From: Myxococcales bacterium
GTDB taxonomy: Bacteria; Myxococcota_A; Polyangia; Haliangiales; Haliangiaceae
NCBI GenBank assembly: GCA_028287115.1
Contig: JAQBQF010000116.1
Location: forward strand, 1 to 64,000
Length of the DNA: 64,000 bases
Direction: 5' to 3'
Shown piece by piece: positions 58,335 to 64,000 of this stretch (position 1 is the stretch's first letter; each line of letters starts with the position of its first letter). The position numbers were made by a program, and so were the translations under genes. The notes beneath the pieces are model-generated. The model was not told where the DNA came from. It saw only the letters and a list, made by a program, of their open reading frames with translations, and ran no database searches.

Positions 58335-60229
58335 ACGTAGGCGGCAGGCACCTGCCGTTCTACGCGGGTGCGATGCACTACTGGCGCGTGCCGCCGGCGC
58401 AGTGGTCCGCGTGCCTGCGCGCGATGCACTCGCTCGGGCTGACGATCGTCGAGACGTACGTGCCGTGGCGCGTCCACGAGCCCACGGCGGGGCAGCGCGT
58501 GTGGACCGGCGAGCACGATCTATCGCGGTTCCTCGAGGCGGCGCGCGCGGCCGGGCTCTCGGTCGTGTTGCGGCCGGGCCCTCATGTCAACGCGGAGCTC
58601 ACCAGCTTCGGGATTCCCGACTGGGTGCTCGCCGATCCGGCCTGCCAGGCGCGCACTGCCGCCGGGACACCCGCCTGGTTGCCGGTGCCGCCGCGCGCGT
58701 TTCCGATCCCGTCGTACGCGAGCGCGAAGTTTCGAGATCGGGTCGCCGCCTGGTACGCGACGGTCGCCGAGGTGATCCAGCCGCACCTCGCACCCGACGG
58801 ACCGGTCGTGGCGATCGGCATCGATAACGAGGCACAGCTGTTCTTTCGTAGCGGCGCGTTCGACATCGACTATCACCCCGATGCGATCGAGTGGTGGCAC
58901 GACGCGAGTGGGCTCGAAGAAATCCCGCGCGCGTGGGATCCGGATCGCGCCGCCGCATGCGCGTTGTGGATGAAGTTCAAGGACGAGTACATCGCGCGGG
59001 CGCTCGGAGAATTCGGCAAGCTGCTCGATCGCGCGGGACTCGGCGACATCGCACGGTTTCACAACCTGCCGCCGGGGCACTACCAGCTCTATGACCTGCG
59101 CCGGATCCAGAACGCGATCGCCGGGCCGGTCGGCATCGACGCGTACACACCGCGCGCGATGTTCCCCGAGCTGCGCAGGCGCGCAGCGGCGCTCGTCGGC
59201 AACGCGGTGCCGATTCCGATCGCGTTCGAGGTCGGGATCGGGTTCTTTCCATGGGTGCCGCCTCTCGGCAGTGCCGACGATGCGACGCGCGAGCGCGATC
59301 ATCTCCTGACTCTGCTCGCCGCCGGGACACGCGGGTTCAACTTGTTCATGGCCGTCGATCGCGACCGTTACTACGGAGCGGCGATCGACCAGCGAGGACA
59401 TGTCGAAGCGCACGCGGCATGGATCAAGCCGCTGATCGCGGCGCTCGCCGAGGTCGATTGGCCCTCGCTGCATCGGCCCGCGCCGATCGCGCTCGTCGAC
59501 ATGCGCGCGGACGAACGGTTCGGGATCGCGAGCTCGGTGCTCGACCCGATGACGCCGGTGCTCGGCGACATGCTCGATCTCGGACCTGGCGGCGCGACCG
59601 AGCTCGGGCGCGATCCGGGTGCGATCGCCGCGCGCAGATGGCAGACCGCGATCGCGCGTGCGCTCGATCTGGCACAGGTTTCGTACGTGATCGTCGACGA
59701 AGCGGCGACCGAAGAAGAGCTCGCGCGATTCCGCGCGGTGGTAGCGCCGACCGGAGAGCGGATCTCGCGTGGCCTGTGGCACACGTTGCGTGCAGTAGCG
59801 GAGCACAAGCGCAGCGTCGTCGTGATCGGCCCCGGGACCCCGACGCGTGACGAGCTCGATCAGCCACTCGGCGAAGCGGTCCCGAAGCGGATCGGCCGGC
59901 TCAAGCAAGGCTCGCTCGAGGACCTCGCAGGACTCGCCGAAGATCTCGCGCAACTCGTCGGCGACGCGACCGAGCGCTGGCGGATCGAACGTCCCGCCGA
60001 CGTGCGAGCAACGCCGTTCTCGGGCGCGGATGACCGCGTGCGCGCCGTGTTCGTGACGAGCGACAGCGACCGTGCGGTAACCGCCGTGTTGTTGCCGGAT
60101 CCGACCGTCGCGGCGTTGCGCGATCCGTTCACCGGCGAGCACCTGCATGCAGTCGATGGCCGCGTGTCGATCGCGATGCACGCGCGCGGCGTGCGCCTGC
60201 TGATCATCGAGCACGTCGTCGCGAGCTGA
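58292..60229 (+). CDS. GH35/GH42-like glycoside hydrolase (beta-galactosidase fold)
   Basis: The 645-aa protein has N-terminal GGRHLPFYAGAMHYWRVPP, TYVPWRVHEP and LRPGPHVNAE, typical of GH35. Predicted acid/base Glu180 (GIDNEAQ) and nucleophile Glu313 (IAFEVGIG) are present. No signal peptide, so it is likely cytoplasmic and would act on imported sugars. GTG 58292 has a perfect GGAGG 8 nt upstream, which decides the start although it lies inside the NUDIX gene. Confidence 0.82.
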   Translation: METRRRTWFDSRGLNVGGRHLPFYAGAMHYWRVPPAQWSACLRAMHSLGLTIVETYVPWRVHEPTAGQRVWTGEHDLSRFLEAARAAGLSVVLRPGPHVNAELTSFGIPDWVLADPACQARTAAGTPAWLPVPPRAFPIPSYASAKFRDRVAAWYATVAEVIQPHLAPDGPVVAIGIDNEAQLFFRSGAFDIDYHPDAIEWWHDASGLEEIPRAWDPDRAAACALWMKFKDEYIARALGEFGKLLDRAGLGDIARFHNLPPGHYQLYDLRRIQNAIAGPVGIDAYTPRAMFPELRRRAAALVGNAVPIPIAFEVGIGFFPWVPPLGSADDATRERDHLLTLLAAGTRGFNLFMAVDRDRYYGAAIDQRGHVEAHAAWIKPLIAALAEVDWPSLHRPAPIALVDMRADERFGIASSVLDPMTPVLGDMLDLGPGGATELGRDPGAIAARRWQTAIARALDLAQVSYVIVDEAATEEELARFRAVVAPTGERISRGLWHTLRAVAEHKRSVVVIGPGTPTRDELDQPLGEAVPKRIGRLKQGSLEDLAGLAEDLAQLVGDATERWRIERPADVRATPFSGADDRVRAVFVTSDSDRAVTAVLLPDPTVAALRDPFTGEHLHAVDGRVSIAMHARGVRLLIIEHVVAS

Positions 60230-60312
60230 GCCGTGACGTTACTTCAGGCGTAGGACATGCCCTGCAGGTTCAACGACTTACAGATCGCAGGTAGCGACAG
60301 TGTGCACCGTCC

Positions 60313-61554
60313 CTATTTCTCCGGGTCGTCGGGACGGCGTGCGGAGTCCGGGATCTCGTATTCGGCGGACATCAGCGCCGCGCCGGTCTTTTCGTTGGCC
60401 TTCATCTTGAGCGCGAGCCTGCCGGCGATCTCTTGGGCTTGTTCGACGGGGGCGCCGGCGGTGAGCCGCTCGTAGATGTGCTCGGCCTTGCTGTCCCGGC
60501 GGCGGATCGCTTCATCGGGTGGAGCTTGTCCGGGCAGCTCGACCCGGAGCTCGCGCACGATCATCTGCAGGCCCGCGGCGATCGGCAGCGCGAGCAGGGC
60601 ACCGAGCACGCCCATCAGCGTGCCACCGACGAGCAACGCGACGAGCACCATCGCCGGTGGTAGGCGCAGCACGCGCCCGTACACGCGCGGCACGAGGATC
60701 CGGCTCTCGAACTCCTGATAGAGGAACATCAGCCCCGCGACCAGCAGCATGATCGGCGTGCCTTGGCTCGACACCGCGATCACCGCCGGTGCGCTCGCGA
60801 TGTAACCGCCGACGAACGGGATGATGTCGGTGAGCCCGGCGAACATCGCGAGGGCCAGGGCATCGTCGACGCGGAAGATCGTGAGCACCGTGAACGTGAA
60901 GATCGTGATCGCGACGGAGGTGATCAGCTGGCCGCGCATGTAGCCACCGACAATGCGCTTCAGCTCGAGCAGGATCCGCGCGAGCTTGACGTGGTGGTGG
61001 CGAGGCGTGAGGGCGTAGAGCACGGACTTGGCGCCGTAAGGATCGGCGAGGAGGTAGATCGAGAGGAACAGCGTCGTGATCGCGTAACCGATCGCGGTCA
61101 GCAGCTCCGCCGAGTAGCTGAGCGCGGTGTTGCCGGCGCTGAGCACGAGATCATCGAGGGGAACTGCACGGATCGCCTTCACGAACGGGTTCGCCCACTT
61201 GTACTGGCCAAGGAAGGCGACGAGCTTGCGTCGCTCGCTGGGCGCGTCTTCGATGATGTGCTGCAGCTGCGCGACGAGCGGCGGAATCGTTAGCAAGATC
61301 ACGCCGACGACGGCGAGCGCGAATACGAAGAACACGAGGACGAGCGCGCGACCGCGGCCGAAGCCACGGCGTTCGAGCCACGCGACGAGCGGATCGAACG
61401 TGCCGACCAACACGAGCGCGATCGTGACGACGATGACGACATTCGACAGCTGCCACGCGAGCCACAGGCCCAGCACGGTGAGCAGGATCATCGCGATCGT
61501 GCGCGGCGCGAGCTCGATCCGTAGGCTGCGTCGTTCGGGCGCCGGTTCTTCCAC
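60313..61554 (-). CDS. AI-2E family transporter (PerM-like)
   Basis: The 413-aa polytopic protein has about eight TM segments, with family sequences in TM1-2 (TIAMILLTVLGLWLAWQL), the periplasmic amphipathic region (TIPPLVAQLQHIIEDAP) and LTDIIPFVGGYI, GPI/LLVGGTLMGVLGALLALPIAA near the C-terminus. Members range from putative autoinducer-2 exporters to Na+/H+ antiporters, so substrate is not assigned. The C-terminal tail is long and charged. Confidence 0.88.
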   Translation of the reverse strand: MEEPAPERRSLRIELAPRTIAMILLTVLGLWLAWQLSNVVIVVTIALVLVGTFDPLVAWLERRGFGRGRALVLVFFVFALAVVGVILLTIPPLVAQLQHIIEDAPSERRKLVAFLGQYKWANPFVKAIRAVPLDDLVLSAGNTALSYSAELLTAIGYAITTLFLSIYLLADPYGAKSVLYALTPRHHHVKLARILLELKRIVGGYMRGQLITSVAITIFTFTVLTIFRVDDALALAMFAGLTDIIPFVGGYIASAPAVIAVSSQGTPIMLLVAGLMFLYQEFESRILVPRVYGRVLRLPPAMVLVALLVGGTLMGVLGALLALPIAAGLQMIVRELRVELPGQAPPDEAIRRRDSKAEHIYERLTAGAPVEQAQEIAGRLALKMKANEKTGAALMSAEYEIPDSARRPDDPEK

Positions 61555-61665
61555 GATGACAAATATGCCAGGAAGTCGACGAATAGCGCGTGAGGGTTCA
61601 GTCAGCTCGCGACCGAATTCGACGCGCCCGAGACGGCGGGCGGCGTATTGATCCGACGCCCGGGG

Positions 61666-62088
61666 TCAGACGTGACGAACGGGCCCAGTGGGCTCGTCTT
61701 CGACGATGCGAACCGGCCGCAGCTCGCCCATGAGGCGGGTCAGCGCGGCGATCAGCTCGGCGTGCTCGTACGGCTTCATCAGAAACACCGCAGCCCCGAT
61801 GCGCGCGGAGATCTCGGGCGCCGAAGGCGAGCCAGAGACGAGCACGAGCGGTGGTGCGTCCGGCAGCGCCTCCATCGACCGCGCGAGGTCGAGGACGCCG
61901 CCCTGCAGATCGTCCGAATGAATGACGACGACGTCGATGCCGCCTTCGCTGATCAGCACGAAGGCTTCGCGAAGCGTCGTGGCCAGCACTGCCTCGTGGC
62001 CTGCCTCTCTGATCGCCGAGCCGACTCGATCGCGCGTATCAGGATCAGCCTCGACGAGAAGGATACTGCCCACGTTCGGAGCGTACAT
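61666..62088 (-). CDS. Receiver-domain protein with altered phospho-acceptor site
   Basis: The 140-aa single-domain receiver keeps the acidic pair (Glu13, Asp15), the conserved Ser85 and Lys105 (LMKPYEHAEL). At the phospho-acceptor place the sequence is VVVIHSDDLQGG: the residue aligned with Asp is His57, with Asp59-Asp60 just after. It may be phosphorylated at Asp59 or work without phosphorylation. The start could be ATG 62088 or GTG 62070 nearby. No output domain. Confidence 0.78.
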   Translation of the reverse strand: MYAPNVGSILLVEADPDTRDRVGSAIREAGHEAVLATTLREAFVLISEGGIDVVVIHSDDLQGGVLDLARSMEALPDAPPLVLVSGSPSAPEISARIGAAVFLMKPYEHAELIAALTRLMGELRPVRIVEDEPTGPVRHV

Positions 62089-62147
62089 CGGAACGCGCAG
62101 CGAGTGGGGTTCGCACGCGGCGATCGCATCGCGCGCGCAAACGGTTC

Positions 62148-62164
62148 ATTCCCTTCCGGGGAAT
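62148..62164 (-). terminator. Hairpin ATTCCC-TTCC-GGGGAAT
   Basis: Found 21 bp after the stop of the downstream-end ATPase gene (minus strand). It resembles the hairpins at 10520 and 46685 (core YTCCRGGGAWTCC). No T-run follows. Confidence 0.4.
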
Positions 62165-62184
62165 CCCCGGCATCATCGACGTGA

Positions 62185-64000
62185 TTAGGACTTGACGTCG
62201 GTCGGCGGAGACGACTTGCGCTTCGCGCGCTCGTGACCTTCCGTCCAGCCGATTTCTTTGGTCAAGGCCACCGCGTCGGTGAGGTGACTCGACACGACGA
62301 GCGCAGCTTTTGCGGGCGTGTCGTTGAGGAGCAGCTCGGCGGTGGCGCGCCGGTCGCCGAGGTTGCGCATCTCGTTGATCGCGGCCAGCCGATAGCGCTC
62401 GGCCTTGCCGCCGAGTCCGGCCTTTTCGCACAGGCTCGCGAGGAGCTGTTGCACGCGCGCCGCGCCGAGACGCGACCTGACGCGCTGCGCGTGAAACAGC
62501 GCCGCTTCGGCGAGCCGCAGAGCGCGGTAGGAATCGCCGCCGTTATCGACCATCTGGGCCTGGGCTCGCAGGATCCGCCAGAACGAGTCGGGGCCGTCGA
62601 TCGCGGTGAATCCCTCGCCGAGCGTCGCGAGATCGATGCACTCGACGAGCTCGCGATTCGCGGTGTCCGGATCCCCGGCGCGGAGCAGCGCGCTCGCGAG
62701 ATCGAGATAGAGCTCGCACACGAGGTTCATGTCGCCCGAGCCGATCGCCCGGCCGACACCCCGGCGCAGCGCAGCGATCGAGCCATCGACGTCACCTTCG
62801 CTCAGTGCGATCGCGGCACTCGCGCGATCGATCATCGAGACGAGCATCGGCGCACTCGACCAATCGCGGGCCTCGGCGAGGATGCCGCGCGCGAGCGCGG
62901 TCTCACCACGCGTGCGCAACACGTCGGCGAGCTTGACCGACATCTGGACGAACTGATGATCGGCGCCATCGTCGACGTCGCCCGATTGCACCGCCTGACG
63001 AACCGCGACGAGCGCGCGGTAATAGAACTGACCGGCGCCCGCTTCATCGAGTTGCTCGGCGGCGTGATCGCCGGCGACGCGCAGCAGGTCGATCGCTTCT
63101 TTCGACTGGCCGGCGAGGTCGCGGTGGTGTCCGAGCTGAGCGACATCGTGCGTCAGCTTCTCGACGGCCTTCGCGGCGCTCGCGTGGAGGGTGCGGCGAA
63201 CGTTCGCCGGCGTCGCGTCGTAGACGATCTCGCGGATCAGGCGGCTCGAGAACGTGAGCTCGCCGGTGACGTCCTTCGCGAGCAGGCCGTGATTGGCGGC
63301 ATCCTGCAGCGCAGGCTCGAGGGTGCCGCCCGGCAACATCGCGCGGAGCAGGCCGATCTGCGGCTCGACGCCGAGGATCGCCGCTGCCTGCAGGACGTCG
63401 CGAGTCGACTGCGTGAGCATCGAGAGCCGCGCCGCGATCAAGTCGGCGAGCGAGACCTTGGTGTCCTCGGCCTTGCCGCCTTCGATCAAGTAGCGGACGA
63501 CGTGCTCGACGTGGCCGGGGTACGCGCGCGTCGTCTCGAACAGCGTCTGCACCGAAGGCATGCCGCGGACGCCAGCCTTGACCAGGCCCTTGACCAGCGC
63601 CTCGAGATCGACCGTCTCGAGGGCGCCGACATCGAGGCGCTCGAGGGAGGCGGGCCACTGGTCGCCGAACGAAGGCAACGCGGTCATCACGATCGGCGGC
63701 AGCTGCAGCTCGTTCGTCTCGGTGCCGCGGCGCAAGATCTCGAGGCTCGGCTGATCGAACTTGTCGACGTCCTCCATCACGATCGCGACCGGGCTGTGCG
63801 AGGCCGCGCGATCGAGTGCACGCAGCGCCGACCACACCATCTCGCGGCGGCGGACCGGCGGCTCGAGCTCGAGCAGCGTCGTCGAATGGCCGAACAGCTG
63901 CGCGATGCCCGGGATGTCGCGCTCGTTGAGCCCGATCGCCAGGATCGCCTCGCGAAGCTCGAGCTCGCTCGACACCTGGGGCAACTGCAGCACCGCGGCG
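62185..64000 (-). CDS. C-terminal part of a STAND-type regulatory NTPase / kinase with TPR-like repeats (runs off window)
   Basis: About 605 residues are visible. The first part has NTPase features (VAIVMEDVDKFDQPSLEIL Walker B-like, PPIVMTALPSF sensor), then a winged-helix-like zone (RLSMLTQSTRDVLQAAAILG), then helical TPR-like repeats (LLRVAGDHAAEQLDEAGAGQFYYRAL) to the end. This is the architecture of AAA/STAND regulators fused to Ser/Thr kinases such as PknK; the expected N-terminal kinase lies beyond base 64000. The Lys-rich C-terminus (HERAKRKSSPP) is unusual. Start not in window. Confidence 0.75.
   Translation of the reverse strand, partial: AAVLQLPQVSSELELREAILAIGLNERDIPGIAQLFGHSTTLLELEPPVRRREMVWSALRALDRAASHSPVAIVMEDVDKFDQPSLEILRRGTETNELQLPPIVMTALPSFGDQWPASLERLDVGALETVDLEALVKGLVKAGVRGMPSVQTLFETTRAYPGHVEHVVRYLIEGGKAEDTKVSLADLIAARLSMLTQSTRDVLQAAAILGVEPQIGLLRAMLPGGTLEPALQDAANHGLLAKDVTGELTFSSRLIREIVYDATPANVRRTLHASAAKAVEKLTHDVAQLGHHRDLAGQSKEAIDLLRVAGDHAAEQLDEAGAGQFYYRALVAVRQAVQSGDVDDGADHQFVQMSVKLADVLRTRGETALARGILAEARDWSSAPMLVSMIDRASAAIALSEGDVDGSIAALRRGVGRAIGSGDMNLVCELYLDLASALLRAGDPDTANRELVECIDLATLGEGFTAIDGPDSFWRILRAQAQMVDNGGDSYRALRLAEAALFHAQRVRSRLGAARVQQLLASLCEKAGLGGKAERYRLAAINEMRNLGDRRATAELLLNDTPAKAALVVSSHLTDAVALTKEIGWTEGHERAKRKSSPPTDVKS

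Overview
The window looks like chromosomal DNA of a myxobacterium (Myxococcota; inferred from gene content, species not identifiable). It is very GC-rich and packed with genes. It carries several eukaryote-like Ser/Thr kinases, most with C-terminal membrane anchors and two with the HRDVSPSN catalytic loop common in this group. It also has FHA-domain regulators, PEGA/TPR envelope proteins, Cys-rich lipoproteins and two secreted proteins with MYXO-CTERM-like C-termini. No rRNA, tRNA, CRISPR array or intact insertion sequence was seen.

Layout. 1-9.6 kb (minus): a division and cell-wall (dcw) cluster, rsmH-ftsL-ftsI(PASTA)-murE/murF fusion-mraY-murD and the start of one more membrane-protein gene. 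An inverted-repeat element sits between rsmH and ftsL, and no mraZ precedes rsmH. 9.7-12.9 kb: a degenerate Fic-fold protein, ribosome-rescue factor ArfB and small lipoproteins. 12.9-15.4 kb: a methyl-cycle unit, an ArsR-methyltransferase fusion followed by ahcY. 15.5-18.8 kb and 23.7-26.5 kb: two pairs of a membrane-anchored kinase gene overlapping a TPR envelope-protein gene. 18.8-22.8 kb: a di-haem oxidoreductase, then argH-lysA. 23.0 kb: a 125-residue protein that is about 46% methionine. 26.5-27.4 kb: an XRE-cupin regulator translationally coupled to a 54-aa leader protein from a leaderless promoter. 27.4-30.8 kb: amtB, upp, two tandem paralogous 51-aa peptides with duplicated upstream repeats, and a GIDE-like membrane protein.

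30.9-34.2 kb holds the most unusual locus. A TetR repressor is fused to an isocyanide (isonitrile) synthase of the PvcA/Dit1/IsnA family. Its gene overlaps by 4 bp a gene fusing a PvcB/IsnB-type Fe(II)/2-oxoglutarate oxygenase to a UbiA-type membrane prenyltransferase. A perfect 20-bp palindrome overlaps the -10 element and ends right before the start codon. This reads as a two-gene, self-regulated pathway for a prenylated or membrane-associated isonitrile (inference).

34.2-39 kb: a beta-propeller lipoprotein, a MYXO-CTERM-like protein and a metzincin protease. 39-46.4 kb: a kinase-NTPase giant head-to-head with a peptide-type ABC transporter operon whose binding protein has an SH3-like insertion. 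46.4-57.5 kb: small exported proteins, a FliJ/YscO-like coiled coil and a signalling island (kinase, FHA-sigma54 activator, PEGA pseudokinase, lipase, FHA-PATAN protein). 57.5-64 kb: a NUDIX hydrolase, a GH35-like glycosidase, an AI-2E-family exporter, a degenerate receiver and the 3' part of another regulatory NTPase gene.

Several promoters place the -10 hexamer 6-7 nt before the start codon (15335 minus, 22826 minus, 27354 minus, 30898 plus, 46428 plus), suggesting that leaderless mRNAs are common here.
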